The notes under the pieces were generated by a model. The model did no database searches. It was not told the DNA's origin and was given only the letters and a program-made list of their open reading frames with translations. Positions 1-11,831 of a stretch of DNA of 64,000 nucleotides are shown piece after piece. Source of the DNA: Sipunculus nudus (taxonomy: Eukaryota; Annelida; Sipuncula; Golfingiida; Sipunculidae). Each line of letters begins with the position of its first letter. Within the stretch, counting starts at the first letter, position 1. The stretch covers positions 69,707,618 through 69,771,617 of the forward strand of contig CM049317.1 of the NCBI GenBank assembly GCA_026874595.1, read 5' to 3'. The position numbers and the translations under genes were made by a program.

Positions 1-1110
1 GTCAGGTTTAAATAAAAAAAATAATGTCGCGTGATGTGCTATATGAGCAATTCAGTTGAAAACTGTTATCTTTCCGCGAGACATTAATATTCCACTGGCT
101 GCGAAGGTTCCCATGTGTTTAATATATCCGTGAAATTACACCTTATATTCATAAACTAGACCTTTAAGTATAGCAAATAAGTGAGGACAGAATCCCGGTT
201 AGCCGACACTTATTCAGAAAATGACGTCATAAGCCACGCCCATTTTTTATATAAAAAGTTTAGGGGTAAGGAAACGTAAACTACTATATTTATAGGTATC
301 TTTATAACAACACAATAAAGAACAACTAACAATGTACATATTTAATTCTTCTAGAAAATTATTATTAACAATATTCTAATTGAGATAATAATTAGTACAT
401 CCAAGAACAAAAGGTTTAGAAACCGTGGCATGAGTGAAACTTTTATATATTTTAGGATCATTTCTCAGCTTTACTCTTAACTCACCTGTATAGCTCAACT
501 CTGATTGGTCATCTTTACATTTAATTATACATCACACATAATAACAGGCTAATTTAGATGTTAATTAGGTCAAGAAAGGTTAAAAAGTAATTTATATCAT
601 ATATATATATATGATGTAGAATGAATTGGGCTATCTTTTTTTCAGGCATTTAATTACTTATTAGTTTCGTATCACATTCAAAGAGAGTGTCCCACTTTTT
701 AGATGATCTAGCCTTTCGGTTAAAGATGTTTATTTAGGTTCTTTATATATTATAATTTTCCACACGGAAACTGAGACATCAATTAGGACACCAAAGATTG
801 AGGTACAATAAGGGAACATTTTATATTTCAGGAATAAATGTCGTGAGAGTCTGGTGTTCATTGTAACATGCTTCCTTATTCTATTTTTTCTTTCATTACA
901 AACTAATATTCTGGCCAAGATGACATTTCACTCAAAACAAAAAACAACAAAGTATCACCGTGTTATTATATAACTTAGAGTACACTTACTTGTGCATAAA
1001 ACTAGTTTTAACCTTTAACATTTTCTAAACAATACTTACCGACTCCGAAATTCAATAACATAAAAAAATTGTCCGTTTTTAATGAATATACACACAAACT
1101 AGTGGCCCAT
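1..1110. other. Non-coding, no recognised gene
   Basis: AT-rich sequence with no exon-like open frame that I recognise. A short AT run sits near 600-612. It lies left of the + strand sulfatase exons, but no sulfatase first exon is visible in it. Confidence 0.5.
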
Positions 1111-2290
1111 GGGCCATGACGCTAAGCTGAATTCAATTAAAATTGGAACAATGGGTAACATGACTCCCAGAATGCTCAAACTCATGCATTTTGCCAATAG
1201 ACCTTAGATACAGGTTAAAGTGACCTTATTCTACATCCAGCTGCTACCATTTGTGCCCGTGCGACTTAAAATGTGTGTCTAAATCATGTTCTTTCTCCAA
1301 CGCTTGCAGAATCTGGGGCAGAGTGGCATTGTGTCAGGTTTTCAAAAAATTTTAACAGGAACATGCTTGGATCTTAATCAAATTAGATTCTAGGTCCAAC
1401 TAATACCTATCATACAAATCTGTCCGATAGGGTACTCAAATCATGTTCTCTCACATATTTTGCAGATTATTGGTAACTATGATATAACCTCAGGTTTCCC
1501 AGGAGATTTTCCAGGATGTACAATTTAAAGATTTCAGGTCTAACGGTCAAAGTGAGCGTCCTATTGACTGCATCATTTGATGGTCTAAAAATAGAGAAAA
1601 AAAGCGAAAAAATGAAACAAAAAACAATACAGGTGGTGCCATCAGTCTGTAGGAATTGATGAAAACTTCATGACTAATTTTCATGCAAAGAATCATGGCG
1701 ATCAGTGCTTTAGTTATACAGATACTAGAGCTTTTGTATCAAATTTTAATTATTCTGAAGGTGCATACAAGCCACATGGCATGGAGGATATGAGTAACAG
1801 AGACCTTATTTCAAGTTTTAAAAGGATTGTGAAGTTAATGGTTGTAGGTCCAACAGTTTCGATTTGTGCCCAATTAACAGACAATTTCTTTTAAGGTTTA
1901 AAAAAAAGAGAAAAAAATGCTTTAAAAATTTAAAATACAGGTGGCTCCACAAGTCTGCAGGAACTGATGCAACACTCTGTGACCAATATTCATGCAAAGA
2001 ATCATGGCGATCAATGAAATTCGTTTTTCAGATACTAGAGCTTTTGTATCAAATTATTAATTATTCTGGGTGTACTTTTAAGCCCCATTGCTCGGAGAAT
2101 ATAGGTCGCAGTGACCTATTTCAAAGTTCCTAAGATGTTCAATGGACTTATACGGGTATTCAGTTAGTAGTTTCAATTTCCATCGGTAACGATTTGTGTC
2201 TTGTTAACGGACGACCGGACGGACGAACAGACGACGGACGAAGAGTGATCGCTTTCAGACAGCTGAGCTGAAAACTTAATGACATAAGAT
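1111..2290 (+). repeat. Dispersed repeat with internal about 307-bp duplication
   Basis: A segment from about 1631 (caggtggtgccatcagtctg) recurs imperfectly from about 1938 (caggtggctccacaagtctg). Both contain the same phrase around a catgcaaagaatcatggcga core. The block ends at 2210-2273 in a GACGGACGA-rich run followed by cagctgagctg. The same ending (GGAC run, then a CAGCTGAGCT palindrome) closes other repeat copies at about 20.36 and 63.25 kb. The short open frames here are fortuitous. Confidence 0.6.
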
Positions 2291-2763
2291 CTGTCTACAG
2301 ACAAAAATAAACTGCACACATCTTTGTGACCTTAAACTTGAATGACGTCGCATATATCGAACTAACAGCCTTATAATTGGTTAAAAGTGCATTATCATTT
2401 TGATGTTTAATGGTATATTAATTTAGAATATAAGTTAATTAAAGTAAAAACGGGTTTCTGCGGGTTTTTTTGTTCAGCACACAGGTTCCATTTGAATTTA
2501 GCATTTCTGGGGGTCTGTCCATTAAAAAAAATAATTAACATTAAGCTACTCATTTGACACTGTAATTCAGAAACAGAGTGGGCAGCTAACAAGCTTTCCC
2601 AAAAGGTTTGAAACAAATTTGCAGCCTATTCGAAACTGAAAAAGAGTGTGGGCCATTGACTAATAGGCAAATGATACTGTATACTGTTCACACATATTTT
2701 CCTTTTTGTGTATCGTCTTGTTTCTCTTAATGATTTCCATAAATGTTTTTTTCTCCTTTGTAG

Positions 2764-2947
2764 ACAGGACATGGTATGTACAAAAATATAAGGCATCCAG
2801 AGCCAAGGGGACTGAGCCTTAATGTAGATACTCTTCCTCAGAAACTCAAAGAAGGCGGCTACGTCACCCATCTGGTCGGCAAATGGCACCAAGGATTTTA
2901 CAAGGAGGAATATCTGCCAACAAACAGAGGATTTGATAGTTTTCTCG
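2764..2947 (+). CDS. Arylsulfatase + copy, exon 2
   Basis: Acceptor cctttgtag precedes 2764 and the reading frame starts in phase 0 (T-G-H-G-M-Y). It holds [14 protein letters not shown], whose lysine and histidine match ARSB active-site Lys145 and His147. It ends in phase 1 after FDSFL with a weak donor, GTTGGT. It is 184 nt long, identical to exon 2 of the - strand copy. Confidence 0.9.
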
Positions 2948-4535
2948 GTTGGTATTTCACAAATGATATTCGATATCCAAATGTTACTTGATAAAATCGG
3001 TGTAAATCTCCGATTCATTCTTGCCAGAGGGGCCCCTCCTTCTGCGAGTGGCTTATTTATATTTGTATCATATATAAAAACATGTGACGATTACCCCAGT
3101 AAATTAGGGTAAAATGATTTACTTTAAACATGTCATTGTAAGGTGGGGAGTTTTATAGAGTTTCGTAAGTTAATTCTAGGTCAATATTTGGGTTATTAAT
3201 TTGTTGGTGAACTTTGTTGGTCCCTGCAATGGCAAGACCATTGATAACAACTCACCACCAACTGCTTACTTTCTTTCTTTCCAATTTTTTCGCTAGATCT
3301 CAAATACACAAACTGGTAACAGGTTTGCACCTGATATTTCTATCCGGATTCGACCTTTTTCAAGAGTCGTGCGTAACATTATATTCCCCCTTTATGATTC
3401 GGATTTTCTAAATGTTGTTTGCTTAAGTTCCCCACTAAGGCTGGTTTTCCGAAACTAACCGTAGGTCGGAAATACTCCGCAAATAAATTGATTTTGGCAT
3501 AGCAATATGTGGGGATGGAGGGGACGTCGTAGACTACCCTGTCATAGACGGATTACTTGTATTAAAATAGGCTTTGAGGGTTATTTTCTTAAACTTGTTG
3601 GACATTGTAACATTGATGATGATTGCTGTTGGTGAGGGCATGTGAAGCATTTTGTCATTTGCAAAATATGATTCTTCTGAATTGTCGCCAATTGTCTAAA
3701 TGGGACCTAATTAGTTTACTAAAGAGGGTTATTTTAGAGCTCCCCTTACACACGTGTTACAAATACTTTGATGTATACAATACGGACAGTCAGTACACGT
3801 TAGGATCGGCGCAATTTTGCTCATTTATATAAATAGTTCGATAGTTGTCTATGTTTAATATACGTCATATATCGGGAAAGGCCCCTTTAAACAAAAAAAA
3901 TCATCATTCCTGTTTTTATATATGATTGTCTTTGATACATTTGCTCACCATCAACGTAATTATTATCGAATCATTATATTCATAAAATATGTTTTATTAG
4001 GGTCGAAAAATATTTGGAACACATGATTTTAATTACTTTTTGTTTTCGTAATATATTTGGTGAAACTTCAATATTATAAACACGTAAAATTCTAGCCCTG
4101 ACATAGAAATTTGCTTTACTAATGCTGTCTAGTTTAACTGCCTACTTTTTTCTTGACATAGATAGGTTCTTGATTTTTTTATGTATAAAGAATTTATAAA
4201 TATTGCACTTAGGTTGTTTTTCTTCTTTTATTTGCAGGCATCGTACCAGGTATGTCTGACCACTATATGTATAAAACTAGTTCAAAGTATGGAAAGAGAA
4301 GGATATTCGGAAACGCAGCCTATGTTAATGCTAGCGCCACAGAGGAATTCCAAGGCATGTACTCCTCGACGCTCTTCGGTGAGACAGCTTGCAACATTAT
4401 TAAGACACATGGAGAAAGTGACAATGAAAAGGTAAATGGTAGTCATTCTGAAAACTGCACCTTAATGGAGCCAGTTCAAACGTATATTACGGTTTAGTGT
4501 AATATTACAGTCGTATAAAACATCATACTCTCCTA

Positions 4536-4593
<58 letters not shown>

Positions 4594-7500
4594 TAGTTGT
4601 TTGCTCACCTCACTTCAGTTCATGTAATGACAATTTTGTGAAGAAAGCAGCAGGGGTTTTAGAGATAATTGGTAAAAGAACAGGCCAGAAAGGACAGACG
4701 GTCGGAAGGATAGACAGGTTTATTAGGGCCATTTTATTAGTCCTCACTCCTACGGGTACTAATATCTATATTTTAGGTCCAAGAAATATTATCATCGGTT
4801 ATCCATTTCTTAAATAACAATTGATGCGTATAATTTATCGTAATAATTGCGTTTTACTCAATGAAAACCCCCTGTCCCTCCGAACATGTAGAATTACTGC
4901 CATGATTCTCAGATCATCCCATGAACTTTCTTTTATAACACCAAAATAGTCTGCAGTCTACCAAACAGGTGTCACCACTTGTCCCTTCGTCTTTAATGTA
5001 CAAAATGACAAATTTCTTTCAAAAATTGCTTTTTCTGGCAAACAGAATTAGGTTACAATATAATTTTCTTAATGTTATTTTAATGATGATAATATAATGG
5101 ATATACGGCAATTAATTATAGTAATGTACGTTTTAAAGTATAAAAGTCTTGATCTCACCCGTTACAGATATCTACTCATGCATGTCCTAATTCTTCCTTC
5201 ATTTGCGCTTGTGTTAATAAATGTAATATGTTCCTTCCAGCCTTTATTCCTGTTTCTGTCTTTCACTGCCCCACACACTCCTCTTCACGCACCATTTTCG
5301 GACCTATACGACTTTATTCCGGACGCCAATAGAAGAAAATATTTAAGTGAGTATGGTCACATTCTGTGAATAGAAACATAGATGTTTAGTTCAGTTCCCT
5401 TAAAGAAGCCAAGTCACCTATAAAGCATGTTGAGTTAACACGAGAAATAGCTTCTTCCCTTTAAAATAAATCTGTACCTGCCAAAATATTGCCTTGAAAC
5501 CGTTTGCTTACTCCCGTAAACATAAACACAGTGCGTCAGCCGTAGGCCGCACGGAGCCACAACAAGTGCCAATCAGGAGATGCCTGACTGACTTGGCCAA
5601 AAAATGTAATACATGTTCCCGCTGGCTGAAACACCGCGTGTTGCCCCCCTTAATTGGGCCTCCGGTCACGCGGCCTTGTTATGGTAAAAATACCAACACG
5701 CAGGGCTAAAACAAGGTGTAAAACAGCCGTATGCGGGGAAATGAGACTGTTTTCTGTAATGGTTTTGCTGGACAACCTTTGTATAATGTAAAACTTAACT
5801 GATAGAGTGAAATAATAGGCATAATATTGCTCCTAATTATGTCCCTTTAAAAATGGTGCTGCATGCTCACTACGGCATGTAGTGGATATATTTCGTTCTC
5901 TCGATATCAACTTAGTTCCATCGAAAGACGTTGGATTATCAGTGTTCACGGGACAATCTGAATTTATGGTTATCATATCACTTTTGATACAAAAATTTAA
6001 CTCTTTGACACCAGCATGAAAATATTTACATAGCATATGTTTTGCGCACCAAGCACTCTTTCTATTTTAGCTATGGTTACTGAGATGGACAAGTGGGTGG
6101 GACGTGTTAAAGAAGAACTAATGAACCAAGGAATGTGGAACAACAGCATCATGGTCTTTACGTCAGGTTCGTGTCGAATAACTTTATGACAAATAAGGCT
6201 TGATATCACTAGTCTTGTTATTAACGCATAGGGCCGGCTACATAATCATACACGACATATTGGGCCACTTCAGCTACTTAACATTTGCACCAATAACATT
6301 TCATGTATTTCAGAAGTTATTGCTACCGTGAAAGCGCATGGATTCTACTTCATGACTAGAGTCGTCCTTCCGGACGCAAGTGTTGTATCATTGAGTACTA
6401 TTAATGTGTATCCCATAATGTTGTTTTAAGTATCTTCGCTCATCACACAATTTATGTCGCTCTCCTTTCTTAGAATGTGCAAAACAATATTTCTTAGTTC
6501 AATGATTTCAATCATATAAGCCGATCACATTCCATGACATCCGAATTCGGTTTTGAAGTGTGTTTTGCAGATATAAGAGTGTGCCATTGCAAAAGATTTC
6601 ATAAACATTTCATTAAAATTTCATAATTATAGGTTTTATCTCCATTCTTTGTGTTTCTAGATATTCCACTAGCAAGAAATTCACCCGTTATTTTCAGTGC
6701 AGTTGGATCATAATAAATGAAGGGCATTGGTTTATTTGGACTTTTTTGCATATTTCATATTTCTGGACACTTGAGACGGAGCATATCAAGAAAATTAATG
6801 TTAACGTTTAATTGACGTTTTTCCGTGTGATCTTCTATCTCGAGGGAGAGGGGAGAGACTATGCTGCGGAAAACACGGAGACTGAGTTTCGTTCGTTTGC
6901 GCTTGATTTAGCCTTTTTTACCTTAATCCCACATCTATACTTCCGGCAAATCTTCATATTTGCAAACACAAACGCCAGCGAAAACACAAGGTAACGTAAC
7001 TGGTAAAAAAATATCAGACATGTAACTTAAAAATGCCACTTACATAACATATGACATTTTTAGGGTGCCTATACTCAGGTGATATGGTCATTCAATGACG
7101 GCTCGTACAGTGCAGAACATCTGTGTGTCCAGCCTCCTCTAAGTCCAAAGCAGCGTGAACCAAGTTGAATTCAGGTACCAAGTCTTCGCAGCCTTCTGCT
7201 CTCCGCCATTTTGTTACGGCACTCTCCAAGACCAATGCTTTGGTCACTCTGTAGCTATGATGGCCGTTTATTTCATCTGCGTCACTTGAAGGCCAGAATC
7301 AAGGTCACTCCAGCCCTTGTGAGAGACATTGTTCAGGCAATGACTGCGCGCTTGCAGCAAGAAACAAAAACGAACCATGCTTACAGAAACCGCCAGTGGT
7401 TTGTTCACAGCAACCACAGCCGCTGGCCTGACAGTTCTTCTTATAAAAACAAAGAAAAGACGCCCCAAGCTGCACTTGATCTCTGTCCTTTTAAGTCTGT

Positions 7501-9537
7501 AATTGGAACTGAGGGTACAACTTTGTAAACTTTGGAGAGCATCGCCTACTTTAAGATCGGCTTATCCTGATTCTAAATATCTGGTAATAGCGGGCAATGA
7601 CTGGCAATAGCAGGAGTGCGGAGTGAACGCGGCATTTGACCAAACACCAGGCTAGAAGGAAGCCAACAAGGAAGTTGCTGTGGCGCCGCGGCCCTGCACA
7701 GAAAATAAATGAAGGCTTTGAATGGGATCCACCTTCACTGTTTGCAAAAGATAATGGGTTTCATGGGAGGACAGAATTCCCAACACTGAAGTTTTACGCA
7801 GAACCAAACTGTCCGGCACTAGTCAAGCCTTGTTTTGGTGGCTTGGACATGTTGTTCGGATGTGAGACTGTTACGGAACCTAATATAAACAGATCACGTA
7901 TGCGTGATGAACACAAATTCTGTAACGGAGATAAAAAAAAATCAGATTCTGTAACACTAGGCAGCGTGAAATGTCTAGGGGAAAGAATAAAGAAATCAGT
8001 GTTTTTTTTTTGTTAACCAATAACTATAATTTATTCTTAAAACAACCCTAACAATACAATACATTAAATCAATACAATTATACAGTAAAACAGCGGTATA
8101 GCAACAAGTCAATACAATCTCACAGATAATAATGTGCACAGTACCTGGATACCAACACCATCACAACGATAACTTCTTCAAATGTATACTCTCGGAGAAT
8201 GACAATTCAGTGTAAAGCTCCTGCAACAATCCTGATGGTAAACTGAAGTCCTAATGCATAAAATCCTGGAGAAAGTCTTTGAAAATCTATAATTGCCGCA
8301 TAAGTCGGATTAGGTCCTAGAGACTGACACACGCTTCTGCGTCCACTGGAATCTTCTCTGCTCTCTGCCCTCCCGTTCTAAAACACAATCCCTTTATATA
8401 CCTTCACACCTCAAGCCGAGAATTTTCCACTTCTCGAACAGTCTATAACATCTTGCACAACACGCGTTTCAGGAATTTTCTAGAAAAACAGCGCTGTGTA
8501 TCTCTACATACCAGGCTCATCACGTGACCCCGGCCAGGCGTGAAAACCCAAGCCCATACATGACAACGAGAGTTCAACCAGTACGTAAACAAAGAATGTA
8601 ATACGCGGCCAGACACGAGTGCCACAACAGTAGTTACGCCCGTGTCGCATAATAAAAAGAGCACCTGTAACAGAGACGCATGGCTGCCACATATTATCTT
8701 TTTAGAAATTGCCCCTGTCCCCAGGAACAATGGATAACCAGTACAATCAATAAAATATTTTATTTTTTAATTTTTATAGAGATTTCAATTTATTTCATCA
8801 GATTTAAAAGCAGAACCTATCGTCTTATCACATTATATCTTGTTCCCCTGTAACTGTCTGTACAATCAAAATATTGTTTTTGGATTTTTCTCTCAAATAT
8901 TCGACAAAGAATGTTATTTTTGGCATCTAGTACCTTATCCATTAAATGCAGGAAATATTTCATTAAAAACTTTTGTAAAAACTCAACAGTTATGGGCCCT
9001 TATGTAGAGGACAGTCTCTAGTTTGAAGGGGACTTGTTTTTAAATGGTATGATATTCTACAGATAACGGCGGGCCACCTCAATCCTCGGCAAACAATTGG
9101 CCACTTAGAGGGGGAAAGGGAAACCTGTACGAAGGAGGGATCCGAACGGCGGCGTTCGTGGCGAGCCCTCTCATCCCCTTACCTCACAGAGGTCGTGTAT
9201 CACGTGAGCTTACCCACGTGACCGATTGGTACCCGACCTTTCTTACTCTAGCTGGTGTATCATACGGTGGAACGAGGTTGATGGAAGTGATATCTGGAGC
9301 ATGTTAAGGTACTACACTTTCACATTTCAATCTTAGGATTTTCAATTACCCGCATTTCGATGTACTTTCACAACCTGTTTTACAAATGTATTCACCACCG
9401 TTGCACTTGACATAGTTCATAATTTCATAGCTTATATAAAACTGGCTACCGTGTAAATAGTATTGAGCTACACCAATTATTTTCATAGATAATTACATAA
9501 CGATCACCTGGAGGCATCACACACACACACACATATT

Positions 9538-9582
<45 letters not shown>

Positions 9583-11831
9583 GCATAGATAGATATATAG
9601 ATGTTGATGTCCGCAAGTTGACTTATGATTTTGAGTGTTTGTGTTGTCTTCAGCGAATCATCCCGAACGACCGGACGCCTGGTGCTGTTAGGTTTGTTTT
9701 CAAATGAAAACAATCAGAGCGAAATTACCGAAAATTGTAAATTTGACGTGACACTGAAAGCGGGGATCAGAGAGGGTAAATGGAAGTTAATCACAGGGAG
9801 TTCCAGCCGGAGTAAGTACCTTACAAAATTAGAGTGAAACCCCAAACTGACAACTAACCCTGTAATACAGCCATCCTTATATGGCTTCCACGCTGGACCG
9901 ACCAATTTTGTAATGCTTTATGTGTCATGACTAACGGCGTGTTTGTAAGACCAATATTTAATTTTTCTCATCTGCCCTGAAAATGCATCTTTGCTTCAAA
10001 CAAGGCACGTTAGTTCAGGATTCAGACAAAATAAATGTGGGGAACATGTTCCTCTTTAAACATTAATTCAAATAGAACACATTGCGGGGATGGAACCAAT
10101 CATTATTTAATGCAATCATGCTTTAAACTAGTCTGAACATGATATTTATTGTTCTTGAATAAAGATTGACAATAACTGACGAATGATTGAGGTATATAGA
10201 AAATGTATATAGAAAATGGCGTTTATCCAGTATATAACTATGTTGTCGATGCCGCATCAGAAAGTGAGCGAATCACTTTATACGCAAGAAGACGAACACG
10301 AGGAAAAGTCCGAGGAATGCTCTGAAATATTCATGGAACGCCATTTTTGGATTTATCTTATCAACCAAAATGGCCTCTCATTTATTTCTTTTTGAAACAG
10401 GGGTGTGTTTTAAAGTTTCCTGTCCTGTTTGCAACAGCATGTTTAAATCTTCTGTCTTTTTTTCTTCTAAAATGACTCGGTGCAATCGACAGGACACCCT
10501 TTACTTTGGACTGCATTTCTACCGTCGGGCTCGACTTAACACGAGGACAGCTTGGACCAATAGGTTACAATACCAATTTATCAAGTAATAACGAGGAAAT
10601 ACATTTTTATACTAATCCCTCAGTGGTATCGTCCTACCTGACGATCCAGAGCCGAAAGCAGAGTTCACGAAATCATGCTAAATCCTGTTCAAGGCGTTCG
10701 ATGGAGTCGTCAACTCAGTTCCATATAGCAAGACGGTCGAAGTGTTTTGACAAATAAGGCCTATGCTACCAACAAGTAATTTCGCAACAGGAGAGCGAGA
10801 TACACGGTGAACAAGGACGCCAAATACGGGCAGCCTATATTGGACGGCGCAATTCCACGAGATCCCGTTTGATTTTTTGTTCGAGAACCATTGTTGTCTT
10901 CGCCAGGATGCTGTGTTTTCTTCCCCGTTCGTCTGTGTGCGTGCGTCCTTTCGTTCACATCATATCTCGCGCAAACATGAACTTAATCTCATGAATAGTT
11001 CAGGGCATTGGCAATTAGGGAATCGGCCAATGAAGGATCGATTAGTTTCCAAGGGGTATTCGTTATATAATCCGGATTCCGGAACGCCATCAAGTCATGT
11101 TACAAATGTTCAGTAACTTCAATGTACAAATGAAACTCGGAATATGGGCCCACGTATAAGGTTTACAATATATTGTTACAAAATTTGGAGTTCGAGGCTG
11201 ATGCTCGGCAGGTTTTAAGTTTCCTCGATGTGCATGCTAGTTACACTGATGCCAAGATAATCGAGTGAATGTTTATCATCATATGATGACGCATAATACC
11301 GATTCGGCAAGAATAAACGTATGACTCTGATCACTTCTTAGACTCGTTACACTGCATGGGTTACTTTACAAGGGTCCTCTAGCTTTGAACGTACAACTGG
11401 CAGGCACCCAGGGATTATTCGTGTCATGTTAGGCCATATATTACACTAAACCATCATACCACGCTGATTCAGTTAAAAATGACATTTATTCAGATGTGGC
11501 TTGTTATGAAACAATTGCCAAAAAATATTAAATAATTTGATTAATTAAAATGATTTAATTATGATTTACAGCGATCAGATATCCGCCACCAGGGTCGTCC
11601 CTGAATGACACAACATCTGCTCAGCCGGACACGGGGCTCCGGTTATACAACGTAATAAGAGATCCATATGAAACAAACAACATGGCCGATCTAAAACCAA
11701 AAAAAGTGAAAAGATTTTGTAGACTTCTGGAGAGGTTCCGAACAGGTGGTGTGCAGTTCGAAATGGCCGATAATAACCCGCGGGCTCTACCAAGCGCTAG
11801 GAATGGATATACGTGGAGACCCTGGCTTTGA
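2764..11831 (+). CDS. ARSB-like: Arylsulfatase B/I/J-like gene, exons 2-8, frameshifted in exon 6
   Basis: Seven exons of a type I sulfatase, which hydrolyses sulfate esters on glycans: 2764-2947, 4238-4431, 5241-5346, 6071-6166, 9063-9308, 9654-9811, 11572-11831. Phases match the - strand paralogue exactly, and exons 3 and 5 have identical lengths in both. Seen: the GKWHQG motif in exon 2, TAPHTP in exon 4, DNGG in exon 6 with the lysine of LRGGKG, a [12 protein letters not shown] block in exon 7, and a C-terminus ending in TWRPWL. The formylglycine exon (CxPSR) is not in the window, so it lies further left or is lost. The exons sum to 1244 nt, one short of a whole frame. The missing base is in exon 6 near 9279 and brings a TAA at 9305. 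The donors of exons 2 (GTTGGT) and 5 (GTTCGT) are weak. This is a recent pseudogene or an assembly error; the family assignment is firm. Confidence 0.88.
2948..4237 (+). other. Intron 2 of + sulfatase
   Basis: Non-coding. It has no clear repeat apart from AT-rich runs. The polypyrimidine tract and acceptor (cttttatttgcag) at its end are strong. Confidence 0.7.
4238..4431 (+). CDS. Arylsulfatase + copy, exon 3
   Basis: It is 194 nt, phase 1 in and phase 0 out, with acceptor ttgcag and donor GTAAAT. It encodes the segment containing [19 protein letters not shown], matching the family block (Y-S-T-x-x-F/Y-G-x-x-A) before the core strand. The length and phase are the same as exon 3 of the - strand copy. 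Confidence 0.9.
4534..4597. repeat. (AT)n microsatellite in intron 3
   Basis: About 53 bp of AT flanked by ctacc and ggtag, so the tract forms a perfect palindrome with short unique arms. Confidence 0.95.
5241..5346 (+). CDS. Arylsulfatase + copy, exon 4
   Basis: Acceptor ccttccag and donor GTGAGT; 106 nt, phase 0 in and phase 1 out. It encodes [18 protein letters not shown] followed by a charged segment ending NRRKYL. The histidine of TAPHTP corresponds to ARSB His242. Confidence 0.9.
5395..5852 (+). mobile_element. MITE-like interspersed element, copy 1 (intron 4)
   Basis: The sequence between about 5395 and 5852 recurs at 56176-56478 and 59333-59727. Shared phrases include gccacaaca, aggagatgc.ctgactgactt, aaaaatgtaatacatgtt, ggccttgttatgg and attgctcctaattatgtcccttta. 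The ends are imperfect inverted repeats of the type TTAAAGGGGCCTAAT and ATTATGTCCCTTTAA, best seen in the 59-kb copy. It has no coding capacity. Confidence 0.7.
6071..6166 (+). CDS. Arylsulfatase + copy, exon 5
   Basis: Acceptor ctattttag; 96 nt, phase 1 in and out. It encodes [17 protein letters not shown] then a W-N-N-S-I hydrophobic strand ending FTS. The donor is GTTCGT, weaker than the GTAAGT used by the - copy exon of the same length. Confidence 0.88.
6167..8010. other. Intron 5 of + sulfatase (left part), unexplained higher-GC block
   Basis: From 6167 to about 7070 I see nothing. From 7070 to 7990 base composition rises towards balanced and open frames of 105 codons (7211-7528, +) and 126 codons (7636-8016, +) appear. 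Neither resembles a family I know, and I see no convincing splice signals around them. It may be an insertion, possibly related to the LTR-like block that follows. Confidence 0.35.
8011..8729 (-). mobile_element. Solo-LTR-like block
   Basis: On the - strand this 719-bp block begins TGTTCCTGG and ends GGTTAACA (TG...CA). It has a TATATAAAGGG box near 8393-8402 and an AATAAA polyadenylation signal near 8029-8034, the layout of a retroelement LTR. No primer-binding site, polypurine tract, gag/pol or matching second LTR is visible, and the immediate flanks do not give a clean target-site duplication. I therefore call it a solo-LTR-like remnant, with uncertain ends. Confidence 0.5.
9063..9308 (+). 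CDS. Arylsulfatase + copy, exon 6 (frameshifted)
   Basis: Acceptor attctacag and donor GTACTA. It encodes [43 protein letters not shown] and LAGVSYGG. These are the metal-binding Asp-Asn, the active-site Lys and the conserved WPLRG..G..EGG block. At about 9278-9281 the frame slips by one base. With the missing base, the tail reads DGSDIWSML in register with exon 7; as written, translation stops at TAA 9305-9307. The exon is 246 nt, whereas the frame needs 247. Confidence 0.85.
9520..9600. repeat. (AC)n/(TA)n microsatellite in intron 6
   Basis: An AC run at about 9520-9534 is followed by TA from 9541 to 9579. The open frames reported over it are low-complexity artefacts. Confidence 0.95.
9654..9811 (+). 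CDS. Arylsulfatase + copy, exon 7
   Basis: Acceptor gttgtcttcag and consensus donor GTAAGT; 158 nt, phase 2 in and phase 1 out. It encodes the post-catalytic segment ending [14 protein letters not shown], the family block equivalent to ARSB AAIRHGNWKLLTG. Confidence 0.9.
9812..11571. other. Intron 7 of + sulfatase
   Basis: Mostly featureless. From about 10890 to 11120 it carries a dispersed repeat (cgccaggatg... then a TGTGTGCGTGCG stretch and catatctcgcgcaaacatgaa) related to the segment at 21648-21950. The acceptor of exon 8 is tgatttacag. Confidence 0.55.
10890..11120 (+). repeat. Dispersed repeat, copy 1
   Basis: Shares its leading phrase (gttgtct..cgccagga...tgtgttttcttccccg.tcgt.tgtgtg) with 21645-21780 and, more weakly, with 51205-51260 (ggacaaggaggttatgctctc...tgtttgtttgtc). 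No coding content is seen. Confidence 0.55.
11572..11831 (+). CDS. Arylsulfatase + copy, exon 8 (last)
   Basis: 260 nt, joined in phase to exon 7. It encodes [18 protein letters not shown], the D-P-x-E-x-x-N-x-A/L block of the C-terminal subdomain, and ends NGYTWRPWL then TGA at 11829. An ATTAAA near 12038 is a possible polyadenylation signal. Confidence 0.9.

Noticed and set aside
10506-10757. 83-codon frame in intron 7 of the + sulfatase as a nested gene
   Set aside because: No recognisable domain, no splice or promoter support, and typical of chance.
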